Part shown: positions 33,058 to 41,420 of the stretch, piece after piece
Numbering within the stretch: the stretch's first letter is position 1
How the letters are laid out: every line of letters starts with the position of its first letter
Assembly: GCA_050485385.1 (NCBI GenBank)
Contig: JBJHBG010000016.1
Coordinates: 1 to 52,052, forward strand
Length of the DNA: 52,052 bases
Source: RECO01 sp050485385
Lineage (GTDB): Bacteria; Pseudomonadota; Alphaproteobacteria; Geminicoccales; Geminicoccaceae
Direction of reading: 5' to 3'
Position numbers and translations under genes: made by a program
Notes under the pieces: generated by a model
Databases searched by the model: none
The model's input: the letters and a program-made list of their open reading frames with translations, nothing else
What the model was told of the DNA's origin: nothing

Positions 33058-33069
33058 GGCGGGCGTCCC

Positions 33070-33768
33070 GTGTTCGAGCTGATCGGGCTGGACCTCAGGG
33101 GTTACGGCCCGCAGCTCCTCGCGGGGACGCGGATGACGGTGGTCGTGGCGCTGGCTTCGTTGGCGCTCGCCGTCGTGCTGGGCATGATCACCGCTCTTGC
33201 CAAGCTCGCGGGCGGCAGGGTCGGACGGGCCATCGCCGGCGTCTACACCACCGTCATCCGCGGCGTGCCCGACCTCGTGCTGATGCTGATCATCTTCTAC
33301 GGCGGCCAGCTCCTGGTGAACGACCTGGCCCGCATGGTCGGCCACACGGGCTATGTCGACCTCGACCCGATGACCGCCGGCATCGCGACCATCGGCTTCA
33401 TCTTCGGCGCGTATATGGGCGAGACGTTCAGAGGGGCGATCCTGGCCGTGCCGCACGGCCAGATGGAGGCGGCGACCGCCTTCGGCATGCGGCCACGGCA
33501 GGTGTTCTTCCGCATCACCCTGCCGCAGATGGTCCGCCACGCCCTGCCGGGCTTCGGCAACAACTGGCTGGTGCTGTTGAAGACCACGGCTCTGGTCTCG
33601 ATCATCGGCCTCGACGACATGATGCGGAAGGCAGCCCAGGCGGCCGGCGCCACGCGCGAGCCCTTCACCTTCTACCTCGCCGCCGCGATCATCTACCTGA
33701 TGCTCACCACCGTCTCGATCCTGGCGCTGCGCTGGGTCGAACGGCGCGCCGATGTGGGCCACCGCTGA
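33070..33768 (+). CDS. Amino-acid ABC transporter permease, HisQ type
   Basis: 232 aa, GTG start 12 bp after the binding-protein stop. About five membrane segments (MTVVVALASLALAVVLGMIT first) and the EAA loop EAATAFGMRPRQVFFRITLP that contacts the ATPase. IRGVPDLVLMLIIFYGGQLL is the typical HisQ/GlnP segment. It pairs with the next permease as a heterodimer. Overlaps it by TGATG. Confidence 0.93.
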   Translation: MFELIGLDLRGYGPQLLAGTRMTVVVALASLALAVVLGMITALAKLAGGRVGRAIAGVYTTVIRGVPDLVLMLIIFYGGQLLVNDLARMVGHTGYVDLDPMTAGIATIGFIFGAYMGETFRGAILAVPHGQMEAATAFGMRPRQVFFRITLPQMVRHALPGFGNNWLVLLKTTALVSIIGLDDMMRKAAQAAGATREPFTFYLAAAIIYLMLTTVSILALRWVERRADVGHR

Positions 33769-34451
33769 TGTCGTGGGAGGTCATCGGCGCCAATCTGCCG
33801 CTCTACGTCCAGGGGCTGTGGACCACGGTCTGGCTGGTCGGCCTGTCGCTCCTGATCGGGCTCGTCCTCGCGCTGCCGCTCGCGGTGCTGCGGGCCTCCG
33901 GCAACTGGCTCCTCGCCGGCCCCGTCTGGGCCTACACCTACGTCTTTCGCGGCACGCCGCTCTTGGTGCAGCTCTTCCTGGTCTATTACGGGCTCGGCCA
34001 GTTCGAGGCGGTGCGCGAGAGCGTGCTTTGGCCGTGGCTGCGCGAGGCGTGGTTCTGCGCACTCTTGGCCTTCACCCTCAACACCGCCGCCTACACCACC
34101 GAGATCGTCGCCGGCGCCATCCGCACGACCCATCGCGGCGAGATCGAGGCCGCCATCGCCTGCGGCATGTCGCGAGGTCTCAGGATGCGGCGCATCGTCC
34201 TGCCGTCCGCCTTCCGCCGCGCGCTGCCGGCCTACGGCAACGAGATCATCTTCATGCTGCACGGCTCGGCGGTGGCCAGCGTCGTCACCATCATCGACCT
34301 CACCGGTGCCGCCCGCGTCGTCAACGCCCGCTTCTACACCCCCTACGAGGCGTTCCTCACCGCCGCCGCCTTCTACCTCGTGCTCACCTTCGCGATCGTT
34401 TTCCTCGTCCGCGTCGCCGAGCGGCGGCTGCTCGCCCATCTGCACCGATGA
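33768..34451 (+). CDS. Amino-acid ABC transporter permease, HisM type
   Basis: 227 aa. Membrane segments include LWTTVWLVGLSLLIGLVLAL and AYTYVFRGTPLLVQLFLVYY, with the EAA loop EAAIACGMSRGLRMRRIVLP. Second half of the permease pair. Ends 4 bp inside the next gene, so translation is coupled. Confidence 0.93.
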   Translation: MSWEVIGANLPLYVQGLWTTVWLVGLSLLIGLVLALPLAVLRASGNWLLAGPVWAYTYVFRGTPLLVQLFLVYYGLGQFEAVRESVLWPWLREAWFCALLAFTLNTAAYTTEIVAGAIRTTHRGEIEAAIACGMSRGLRMRRIVLPSAFRRALPAYGNEIIFMLHGSAVASVVTIIDLTGAARVVNARFYTPYEAFLTAAAFYLVLTFAIVFLVRVAERRLLAHLHR

Positions 34452-34924
34452 AGACGGCGGCGACGGCCGCCTTCTGGCAGACCTATCTGGCGCATCTAGG
34501 TGCGGTGGCGGACGGTGAGGACGTGTCGACCTTCGGCGACGACGCCGCGATCAACGCAGCCCTGCTCGCCCTCGTGCGCGTCGGCATCGAGCGCGCGATC
34601 GCCGCGCTCGTGCGCGACTTCGAGCGCATCGGCGAGCGCCTGCCGCGCGTCGGTGGCCACGCCGTCGCCGTCGACAGTCGGGGAACGCCGGTGCTGATCT
34701 GGTGCACGACGGAGGTGCGCGTCGGCCCGCTGGTCTCGGGTGATGCCGCCTTCGCCTGGGACGAGGGCGAGGACGACCGGTCGCTCGCGAGCTGGTTCGA
34801 CGGGCACCGCCGGTACTTCGGCCGGCAGGGCGAGCGCGAGGGCTTCGTCTTCGACGAGACCACAACGCCCGTCGTGTTCGAGCGCTTTCGAGTCGTCTGG
34901 CCGGAGGCGCTCGCCGATCGCTGA
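34448..34924 (+). CDS. ASCH-domain protein (YqfB/DUF984-like)
   Basis: 158 aa. The order FWQTYLAHLG, RLPRVGGHAVAVDSRGTPVL, CTTEVRVGPL and AFAWDEGEDDRSLASWFDGH is that of ASCH-domain proteins of the DUF984 group. ASCH is a PUA-related RNA-binding fold, and some members are amidohydrolases on acetylcytidine. It overlaps the permease stop by ATGA, so it shares the transporter operon, possibly for nucleoside or amino-acid-derivative use. Confidence 0.82.
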   Translation: MKTAATAAFWQTYLAHLGAVADGEDVSTFGDDAAINAALLALVRVGIERAIAALVRDFERIGERLPRVGGHAVAVDSRGTPVLIWCTTEVRVGPLVSGDAAFAWDEGEDDRSLASWFDGHRRYFGRQGEREGFVFDETTTPVVFERFRVVWPEALADR

Positions 34925-34928
34925 AGAA

Positions 34929-34958
34929 GACGGCGGCCGGGGCTTCCCGACCGCCGTC
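34929..34958. terminator. Strong hairpin between convergent ASCH and PRC-barrel genes
   Basis: GACGGCGG (34929-34936) pairs with CCGCCGTC (34951-34958). An inner CGGG/CCCG stem closes on a GCTT loop, with one C-A mismatch between the stems. It sits between two convergent genes, so it probably serves both. T-runs are weak. Confidence 0.6.
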
Positions 34959-34980
34959 AGTGGGATGGAGGCCTGCCGGG

Positions 34981-35406
34981 TCAGTTCGGCATGCCACCAC
35001 CCGCCGGAGGTGCCGGCGGCGGCGGGAACTCCCGCTCGCGGAAAGCGAATTCCGGCGCCTCGTCGGCCTCGTCCGGCGTGATCCCGAGGGTCACCTCGTT
35101 GCCGTCGAAATCGATCTGCAGTTCGTTCCAGTCGACGGCGATGGGCTTGGCGCCGAAACCGAGGAAGCCGCCCACGTCGATCACGGCGGCAGTCACCGTC
35201 CCTTCCCGCTCGTCGATCAAGAGGTCGGTGATGGTCCCCACCACCGAATCGTCCGGGGCGCGCACGGTGGCGCCGATCACCCAGTCACCGCGCAGTTCGC
35301 TCATGTCCTGCGTGTCGCGAATCACCTCTTGGGTCAGCGCCTGGCTCGCGGCCATGGTCACGAAACCGGCCATGGCGATGCCGAGGGTGCTCGTCGTCGT
35401 CCGCAT
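34981..35406 (-). CDS. Exported PRC-barrel domain protein
   Basis: 141 aa with an N-terminal signal-like segment (STLGIAMAGFVTMAASQALT). The PRC-barrel follows: WVIGATVRAPDDSVVGTITD, LLIDEREGTVTAAVIDVGGF and LGFGAKPIAVDWNEL. The tail is Pro/Gly-rich (PPPPAPPAGGG). PRC-barrel proteins of this exported type are common in alphaproteobacteria and of unclear function. Single gene. Confidence 0.87.
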   Translation of the reverse strand: MRTTTSTLGIAMAGFVTMAASQALTQEVIRDTQDMSELRGDWVIGATVRAPDDSVVGTITDLLIDEREGTVTAAVIDVGGFLGFGAKPIAVDWNELQIDFDGNEVTLGITPDEADEAPEFAFREREFPPPPAPPAGGGMPN

Positions 35407-35498
35407 CGGATGTCTCCTTCGTGGCCTGACGACGGCGCGGTACGCCGCCGCATGCCCTACCGACACGCGTGCCGGCCGAAGGTTCCACCGTTACGGCC

Positions 35499-36035
35499 TC
35501 AGCGAACCACCTCGCCGCGTGCTGGGTAGTTGCGTTGCACGACGAAGTCGGTCGCCTTCAGGATGTCGGCGAAGGCCGGCCGCGCGAAGGGCATGGTCTG
35601 CACACTGGCGAAATAGAGCGTGCCGTCGGGCCGCACCAGGAAGAGGCCCGGCTCGAAGAAGGCCGCCGGCTCCTCGACACCGCTGGAGGTCTTGCCGATC
35701 CCGGCCGAGACGTAGAGACCCCAACGGTCGGCCTCCGCCAGCGCTACGCCGTAGCCGAGACGGAGGTGCTCCAGCTTCCAGCGGTCGTACGCGGCGGCCG
35801 CGCGCTCGGCGTCGTCGCCCGACAGCGCCACGACGTCGAGGCCGCGCTCCGCGAACGCGCCGACCAAGCCGTCCAGCTCCTTCAGATAGACGCCGCAGAT
35901 CGGGCAGTGCAGGCCGCGGTAGAAGACGACGAGCGTGAACCGCTCGGGTGCCGGCTCGTTGAGGGTCCAGGTGCCGCCCCCGACCAGGGCAGCGGACAGG
36001 GCGGGCACGGGCTGGCGAGGCATCAGGCGGGTCAT
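35499..36035 (-). CDS. AhpC/TSA-type peroxiredoxin-like protein
   Basis: 178 aa. Thioredoxin fold with a CxxC active site in LVVFYRGLHCPICGVYLKEL, then DVVALSGDDAERAAAAYDRW. It resembles the AhpC/TSA 2 family that reduces peroxides or acts as a thiol oxidoreductase. The start overlaps the TetR gene by 4 bp (ATGA), so the two form one operon, and the regulator presumably senses the stress that the enzyme relieves. Confidence 0.85.
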   Translation of the reverse strand: MTRLMPRQPVPALSAALVGGGTWTLNEPAPERFTLVVFYRGLHCPICGVYLKELDGLVGAFAERGLDVVALSGDDAERAAAAYDRWKLEHLRLGYGVALAEADRWGLYVSAGIGKTSSGVEEPAAFFEPGLFLVRPDGTLYFASVQTMPFARPAFADILKATDFVVQRNYPARGEVVR

Positions 36036-36640
36036 GGTTGGGTCCTTTCGATGAGGTCTCGAGGGCGAAGGGCGGTGAAGGCGGTGGCCACGGCCATGCC
36101 GCGCGCGACCGGAGAACGATCGAGCCGGGCCAGCACGCGAAGTCCTTGCGCCACGGCGACGAGCAGCGCCGCCGCGGCCGCAGGCGTAACCTCCGGCCGC
36201 AGTTGCCCCCGTTGCGCGGCGCGCTCCAGCACGTGGACGAGGCGTGCCTCCAGCCGGTCGACGGCGGCGTCGATGGCCAAGCGGACGGCTGCATCGTGCG
36301 GCGCCCGCTCGATCGCCGTGTTGGTGACGAGGCAACCCGGCGCCGGTGCCGACGGGTTCGCTCGGGCGAGCGCACGGAAGACCGTCTCGACGGTGGCGAG
36401 ATCGGCGTCCGGTGCCTCGAGCGGGGCGAAGGTGTGGGCGGACACCGTGGCGCCGTAGTGGGCGAGCACGGCCTCGAACAGACCCTGCTTGCTGGCGAAG
36501 GCGGCATAGAGGCTGCCGCGCTCCAGGCCGGTCGCAGCGACCAGATCGGCGATCGACGTCGCTTCGAAGCCCTTGGCCCAGAAGGCGGCCATGGCGCGGT
36601 CGAGCACGGCGGTGCGATCGAAGGTGGGGCTACGGGACAT
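36032..36640 (-). CDS. TetR-family transcriptional regulator
   Basis: 202 aa. The N-terminal HTH is AFWAKGFEATSIADLVAATG, continuing to LERGSLYAAFASKQGLFEAV, the classic TetR/AcrR DNA-binding domain. The C-terminal ligand domain includes APGCLVTNTAIERAPHDAAV, typical of the subgroup that carries a Cys-Leu-Val motif. It probably represses its own operon, including the downstream peroxiredoxin, at the palindrome at 36656-36677. Confidence 0.92.
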   Translation of the reverse strand: MSRSPTFDRTAVLDRAMAAFWAKGFEATSIADLVAATGLERGSLYAAFASKQGLFEAVLAHYGATVSAHTFAPLEAPDADLATVETVFRALARANPSAPAPGCLVTNTAIERAPHDAAVRLAIDAAVDRLEARLVHVLERAAQRGQLRPEVTPAAAAALLVAVAQGLRVLARLDRSPVARGMAVATAFTALRPRDLIERTQP

Positions 36641-36655
36641 GCGCTGACCATGCCA

Positions 36656-36677
36656 TTCTTGACCGATCGTTCAAGAA
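36656..36677. promoter_or_regulatory. Near-perfect 22-bp palindrome, TetR operator
   Basis: The site starts TTCTTGA and ends TCAAGAA around a central CGATCG; only one base pair of the dyad mismatches. It begins 16 bp upstream of the tetR start and lies before the divergent-looking region toward the NnrU-like gene. This size and position are usual for TetR autoregulation. Confidence 0.72.
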
Positions 36678-36712
36678 AGAACGCAGGTCCTCACCGCTTC
36701 GTGATCCGCCCG

Positions 36713-37297
36713 TCAGCGGCGCAAGCGGGGCAGCAGACCCGGCACGCGGCGCCGATAGTCGGCATAGGCGTCGCCGTAGACGCGCAGGAGGCGGCGCTCC
36801 TCCAGCCACGTGCCGACGACGAGATAGGCGGAGCCCCAGACCGCCGTGGCCAGTCCGAGCGGATCGGCCACCAGCCCCCACAGGAGCAGATGGGCGCCGG
36901 CGTAGAGCGGGTGGCGGACGCGCGCGCGCAGCCCGTCCGTGACCAGCGGCTCGGGTGCGGTACCTGGTGTCTCCGGCGCGGTGCCCAGAAAACGGGCGAG
37001 GTCGTAGCGTCGGCCGCCGCCCCAGAGCAGCCAAAGGCCGCCGAGCAGCATCGCTGCCTGCAGGACCGCGAGCGCCGTCGGCCGCGCGAACGGCTCGACG
37101 GCCGACGCCAGGACGAGGCGACCGACCACGAGCACGACGGCAAGGTGGGCGACGGCGATCAGGTTGTAGGCGAGCCGTTGCCAGCGTCCGACCAGTGGCG
37201 CCAGCAGGTGCCGGCCGCCGACTCCGGCAAGTGCCGAGTGGCCAAGCCCGAAGCTCGCCCACAGCAGTGCGTAGAGGAGATGGTCGAGCGCGGTCAT
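36713..37297 (-). CDS. NnrU/isoprenylcysteine-methyltransferase-like membrane protein
   Basis: 194 aa with about five membrane segments (LLYALLWASFGLGHSALAGV, NLIAVAHLAVVLVVGRLVLA, ALAVLQAAMLLGGLWLLWGG). The C-terminal signature is VRHPLYAGAHLLLWG and LEERRLLRVYGDAYADYRRR, shared by NnrU, ICMT and PEMT-like methyltransferases. Function is not set by context. The stop is 36 bp before the palindrome. Confidence 0.78.
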   Translation of the reverse strand: MTALDHLLYALLWASFGLGHSALAGVGGRHLLAPLVGRWQRLAYNLIAVAHLAVVLVVGRLVLASAVEPFARPTALAVLQAAMLLGGLWLLWGGGRRYDLARFLGTAPETPGTAPEPLVTDGLRARVRHPLYAGAHLLLWGLVADPLGLATAVWGSAYLVVGTWLEERRLLRVYGDAYADYRRRVPGLLPRLRR

Positions 37298-37417
37298 GGC
37301 ACCTCGTCGCACGGCCGCGATCCGCTGCAAAGCGCGAGGTCCGTCCGCGGCGGCGCGTCGCCTCTGTTCACGCCGGCAGAGTGCGCTATGTGTGCGACGG
37401 TGAACGGAGTGCAAACC

Positions 37418-38089
37418 ATGTATCGCCGCGATCTCGTTCTCTTGGGATTCGAAGGGGTGCTGGTCGACATGACCGCCACCCGCGCCCGCGTCTGGGCCGA
37501 CGTCCTGGGCGATGCGGGCTACGTCTACGATGCCGACGCGCTGGTGGCGCGGATCGACGGCGTCGCCGATCACGCGGTCTTCGCCAGCATCGAGGCGGAG
37601 GTCGGCCGGCCGCTGCCCGACGGCTTGCTTGCCGACCTCGGCCAACGCCTGCGCACCGCCAACGCCACCGAGTTGCAGCCGGTGCAGGAGGCGGTGGGCG
37701 CGTTGCGGCGCGTGCGCGTCCAGCAGGCCGTGCTGGCGCTGTCAGCCGCCGACGTGGTTCGCCACGCGCTGGAGAAGATGGGGCTGTGGCGCACTTTCAG
37801 CGCCGCCACCTTTACCGCACACCAGGTCGAACGCGTGCCGCCCGCACCCGATCTCTACCAGTTCGCCGCCTCCCAGCTCGGTGTGCCGGCGTCGCGCTGC
37901 CTCGTCATCGAGAGCACCGTGCACGGCGTCCGGGGTGGCAAGGCTGCCGGCATGACGGTCTTCGGCTTCGCCGGAGCCGCCCACGTGCTGGCCGACGCGC
38001 AGGCGAAGAAGCTGCACGCCGCGGGCGCCGATCTGGTCTTCGACCGGATGCGCGAGCTGGCCCCCCTGGTCGGCGCCCGCGCCGCCTGA
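37418..38089 (+). CDS. HAD-superfamily protein with degenerate catalytic motif (pseudo-phosphatase)
   Basis: 223 aa from ATG 37418 with GGAG upstream; ATG 37388 would add ten residues. The fold is that of the beta-PGM/PGP class: cap helices, motif II AVLALSAADVV and motif IV CLVIESTVHGVRGGKAAGM. Motif I reads LLGFEGVLVDM, where catalytic members have DxDGVLVDS: the nucleophile Asp and the Asp two residues later are Gly and Glu. The EDS of motif IV is EST. Hydrolase chemistry is therefore unlikely, and a binding or regulatory role is possible. Confidence 0.8.
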   Translation: MYRRDLVLLGFEGVLVDMTATRARVWADVLGDAGYVYDADALVARIDGVADHAVFASIEAEVGRPLPDGLLADLGQRLRTANATELQPVQEAVGALRRVRVQQAVLALSAADVVRHALEKMGLWRTFSAATFTAHQVERVPPAPDLYQFAASQLGVPASRCLVIESTVHGVRGGKAAGMTVFGFAGAAHVLADAQAKKLHAAGADLVFDRMRELAPLVGARAA

Positions 38090-38247
38090 GGTCGAACGGC
38101 TGGAGCCAGGAGACAGGGGGCTTTTCGCCTCCTGCAACCCCCCTCCGCTTCCGCGACACCGTTCCGGACGTCCGCGTAACGGCTGCGCGACGCGCGGCTA
38201 ACGCCGCTCGTGGCAGGCTGGGGGCCTGGATCGTAGGAGGGTTCGAC

Positions 38248-40008
38248 ATGACCGGCCTCCGTGCGTTCGCTAACCCGACCGCCTCGCGCCGGCGGCTCGC
38301 CGTCGCCTTCCTCGACGTGGTCGGTTTCTCCCGCCTCATGGCCGACGACGAGGCGGGCACCTTCGCCCGCTGGAACGAGCTGCGGATGGTCCTGGTTCTG
38401 CCGCAGTTGCGCCGCCATGGCGGTACGCTGGTGAAGTCGATGGGCGACGGCCTGCTCGTCACCTTCGCGGAGCCATTGGCTGCCGTGCGCTGGGCGCAAT
38501 GCGTCCAGGCGGCGGGCCGCCGCAGCCGCCGTCGGCTCGCCGTGCGGATCGCCATCCACGTGGCCGACGTGCTGGTCGGCGACGGCGACGTCGCCGGCGA
38601 CGGCGTGAACGTCGTCGCTCACCTCCAGCAACGCGCCGCACCGGGCGGCATCCTTCTGACCGAAGCTGCCATGCGGGCCGTAGCCGACGATGCCGGCCTC
38701 GTCTTCAGGCCGCTCGGGCCGGTGGCGCTCAAGCACGGCGAGCGCGCGGTCGCCGTGTTCGACCTCGTCACCGAGGGCACGACGGTACCGAGGCTCGATC
38801 CGGCGAGCGGCGCGTCCGGGCGGCCGATCGTGGCCGTCCTGCCGTTCCGGGCCGGGAGCATCGCCGACATGGCGGCGGCAACCGCGCTGACGGACGACCT
38901 GCGCGCGGCGCTCGGCGGTCGCGGCGAGTTGACGGTGCTCGCTGGAGGCGTCACCGCGGCCTTCGTCGGCCGCGACGTGGATCCGCGCAGCGTCGGCCGC
39001 GCGCTGGACGTCGACTACGTGATCACCGGCAGCCTGCGCTGGAGCCGCGGCCACCTGCGTGCCGGCATCGAACTCGACGATGCGGCGAGCGGTGTGTGTA
39101 CGGCCACGGGCCTGCATACCGTCGGCGGCACCGACGCGCTGACCGCAGCCGAGGGGCTCGCCGAGCGGTTGGCCGCGTGGAGCGTGTCGCAGGTGCGCGC
39201 TGCCGCCTTGCGCCGCGCCCGCACGCGCCGGGAGCCGTGCCGTTCCGCCTACGAGCACTGTGTCCTCGGGCTCGCGGCCCTCGAACGGCTCGACCGATCC
39301 GGCTTCGAGGACGGCCGTCGCTCGCTGGCGCGGGCGGCGGCGTTGGATGCGACCTTCGCCATGCCGCTGGCATGGGAGGCGCGCGCACTCCTGCTCGCCG
39401 TCGACCAGGGCTGGGTGCCGGACGTCGACACGGCGCTCGCCGAGGCGCGGTACCTCGCCCGCGCCGCGGTCCTCCACGAGCCGACGAACCCGCTGGCGCT
39501 CGCCACCCTCGGCCACCTCCGGGCGGCGCTCGACGGCGACGACGACGATGCCCTCGACCACCACGCGCGCGCGCGAGCGGCCAGCCCCGGCTGTCCCGAG
39601 GCCTGGCTCCTGGCGAGCGCTACCCACGCCTTGCTCGGCCAAGGCGAGATCGCCCGCACCGAGGCAAACCGCGCGATCGGCCTTGCACCGTTCGGACCCT
39701 ATGGCTTTCTCTACCGGCATCAGGCCGGGCTCGCCGACTACGTCGCGGGCGATCTCGTCGGCTGCCTCGGCTGGTGCCGGCGCGCGGCGGCAGAGGGCCC
39801 CGGCTACGTGCCGAACCTTCGCCTCATGGCGGCGGCAATGGTCGGGCTGGGCTGCACGGACGCGGCGCGTGGCGTCGGCGACCGTCTCAGGCGGTCGGCG
39901 CCCGGGCCCGGCCTCGCCCACTCGGCGCGGACGACGATGCCGTTCCGCGATCCGCAGGCCAACGCGGCCATGGCGGAGCGGCTGCGCATGGCCGGCGTGC
40001 CGACGTGA
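38248..40008 (+). CDS. Class III nucleotidyl cyclase-like protein with TolB-like and TPR regions
   Basis: 586 aa from ATG 38248, with TAGGAGG upstream. The cyclase domain (about residues 15-180) has both metal Asp residues (VAFLDVVGFSRLM; KSMGDGLLVTF). The canonical N-x3-R transition-state pair reads NVVAH, so Arg is replaced by His, which would impair cyclase activity. A TolB-N-like module follows (PIVAVLPFRAGSIADMAAAT, GRALDVDYVITGSLRW), then Ala/Leu-rich helical repeats of TPR type (about residues 330-560). No membrane segment. Single gene, convergent with the carbamoylase. Confidence 0.85.
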   Translation: MTGLRAFANPTASRRRLAVAFLDVVGFSRLMADDEAGTFARWNELRMVLVLPQLRRHGGTLVKSMGDGLLVTFAEPLAAVRWAQCVQAAGRRSRRRLAVRIAIHVADVLVGDGDVAGDGVNVVAHLQQRAAPGGILLTEAAMRAVADDAGLVFRPLGPVALKHGERAVAVFDLVTEGTTVPRLDPASGASGRPIVAVLPFRAGSIADMAAATALTDDLRAALGGRGELTVLAGGVTAAFVGRDVDPRSVGRALDVDYVITGSLRWSRGHLRAGIELDDAASGVCTATGLHTVGGTDALTAAEGLAERLAAWSVSQVRAAALRRARTRREPCRSAYEHCVLGLAALERLDRSGFEDGRRSLARAAALDATFAMPLAWEARALLLAVDQGWVPDVDTALAEARYLARAAVLHEPTNPLALATLGHLRAALDGDDDDALDHHARARAASPGCPEAWLLASATHALLGQGEIARTEANRAIGLAPFGPYGFLYRHQAGLADYVAGDLVGCLGWCRRAAAEGPGYVPNLRLMAAAMVGLGCTDAARGVGDRLRRSAPGPGLAHSARTTMPFRDPQANAAMAERLRMAGVPT

Positions 40009-40017
40009 AGGCCGGTG

Positions 40018-40953
40018 TCAGGCGGGTGGCTCGGCACCCACCTGCTCGACGATGCGGCCGTAGTGCTCGGGCCGGCGGTGGCGGGCGAAGTCGAAGATGG
40101 TGGTCTTGCCGAAGGTGCAGGCGTCGAGGTCGATGTCGGCGACGATCACCTCGTCGTCCTCGGTCTCGGCCTCGACGACGATCTTGCCGTTCGGGTCGAC
40201 GATCAACGAGCCGCCGATCAAGGGGTGGCCGTCCTCGTCGCCGGCCTTGGCCACGGCCACGCCCCAGGTGGCGTTCTGGTAGCAGCCGGCCTGGACCGAG
40301 AGGCGGTTGTGAAACAGTCGGTCCTGCGGTCCCTCGTCGGCACGCTGCGAGTTGAGGCTCGGCGTGTTGTAGCCGAGCATGACGAGTTCCACGCCCTGGA
40401 GCCCCATCACGCGCCACGCCTCGGGCCAGCGCCGGTCGTTGCAGATGCACATGCCCATCACGCCGCCCATGGTGCGCCACACGGGAAAGCCCAGATCGCC
40501 CGGTTCGAAATAGCGCTTCTCCAGGTGCTGGAAGCTGCGCTCGGGGTCGAACTCGGCATGGCCGGGCAGGTGGATCTTGCGGTACTTGCCGACGATCTCG
40601 CCCTTGCGGTCGACCAGGATCGAGGTGTTGAACTGCCGGCCCTCGGGCGTCAACTCGGCATAGCCGAACGAAAAGCCCACGCCCAAGGCCTTGGCCCGCT
40701 CGAACAGCGGCTGCGTCTCGCGGCTGGGCATCTCGCGCTCGAACCAGCCGTGCAACTCGGCCCGATCCTCGATGAGATAGCGCGGAAAGAAGGTCGTGAG
40801 CGCCAGCTCCGAGAAGACGACGAGGCTGGCACCCTGCCCGTGCGCGTCCTCGAGCATGGCGAGCAGGCGGCGGACGACCTGCTCGCGCGTCTCGGCCTTC
40901 TGGATCGGCCCCTGCTGGGCGGCGGCGATGCGAAAGCGGCGAGGCTCGGTCAT
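40018..40953 (-). CDS. N-carbamoyl-D-amino-acid hydrolase (nitrilase superfamily)
   Basis: 311 aa, close to the usual 304. The catalytic triad is visible: Glu in VVFSELALTTFFPRYLI, Lys in KYRKIHLPGHAEFDP and Cys in GMCICNDRRWPEAWRVMG. These segments match D-carbamoylases closely. The enzyme releases a D-amino acid, CO2 and NH3 from its carbamoyl form, the last step of hydantoin breakdown. It overlaps the upstream DUF805-like gene by 4 bp, and a racemase and a hydantoinase lie beyond. Confidence 0.92.
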   Translation of the reverse strand: MTEPRRFRIAAAQQGPIQKAETREQVVRRLLAMLEDAHGQGASLVVFSELALTTFFPRYLIEDRAELHGWFEREMPSRETQPLFERAKALGVGFSFGYAELTPEGRQFNTSILVDRKGEIVGKYRKIHLPGHAEFDPERSFQHLEKRYFEPGDLGFPVWRTMGGVMGMCICNDRRWPEAWRVMGLQGVELVMLGYNTPSLNSQRADEGPQDRLFHNRLSVQAGCYQNATWGVAVAKAGDEDGHPLIGGSLIVDPNGKIVVEAETEDDEVIVADIDLDACTFGKTTIFDFARHRRPEHYGRIVEQVGAEPPA

Positions 40954-41420
40954 TGGGGCTCCGTATAGACGTAGGGACGTTCGCTGGTCGGCACGAGCAA
41001 AAGCACGGACCAAACGGCGACGATATAGCCGATGGTGGCCGTCAGGGGTGCAGCGAACGAAAACGCGGTGCCGAGCATGGTCAAGACCGCGACCGTCTTC
41101 CAGCCGGGAAAGCCGAGGTCGCGCACCCGCTTGGCGATGAGGTTGAAGAAGCCGAACGTGAGCAGGCCGGCGACGGTGGCGACGACGCCCGCCACGAGGA
41201 AGCCCAGGACCTGCACGAGGGTGACGGCGACCGACGGCGGCTCGTCGCCGATCAGTGCCTCGCTGGCCCACACCAGTCCGTTCACCAGGGCGACGGCCAG
41301 CCCGCAGCCCACGAGCACCTGGGCGACGCCCCGCGCGAACGCGCCGCGTGCCAGGCGCCCGGTCTTGCTCTCGCCGAACACCAGGCCGACGAACGGATGC
41401 GGGCGGCGCTCTGCCGGCAT
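40950..41420 (-). CDS. DUF805-like small membrane protein
   Basis: 156 aa with four hydrophobic segments (VAQVLVGCGLAVALVNGLVW, LVQVLGFLVAGVVATVAGLL, AVLTMLGTAFSFAAPLTATI, GYIVAVWSVLLLVPT). The loop NLIAKRVRDLGFPGWKTV resembles the RxRDxGxxGW motif of DUF805. Overlaps both neighbours by 4 bp and 1 bp, so it belongs to the racemase-carbamoylase operon. Role unknown. Confidence 0.7.
   Translation of the reverse strand: MPAERRPHPFVGLVFGESKTGRLARGAFARGVAQVLVGCGLAVALVNGLVWASEALIGDEPPSVAVTLVQVLGFLVAGVVATVAGLLTFGFFNLIAKRVRDLGFPGWKTVAVLTMLGTAFSFAAPLTATIGYIVAVWSVLLLVPTSERPYVYTEPQ

Noticed and set aside
36038..37387. Long plus-strand upstream extension of the HAD gene
   Set aside because: Arg-rich shadow of the minus-strand tetR and NnrU-like genes; a ribosome site precedes ATG 37418.
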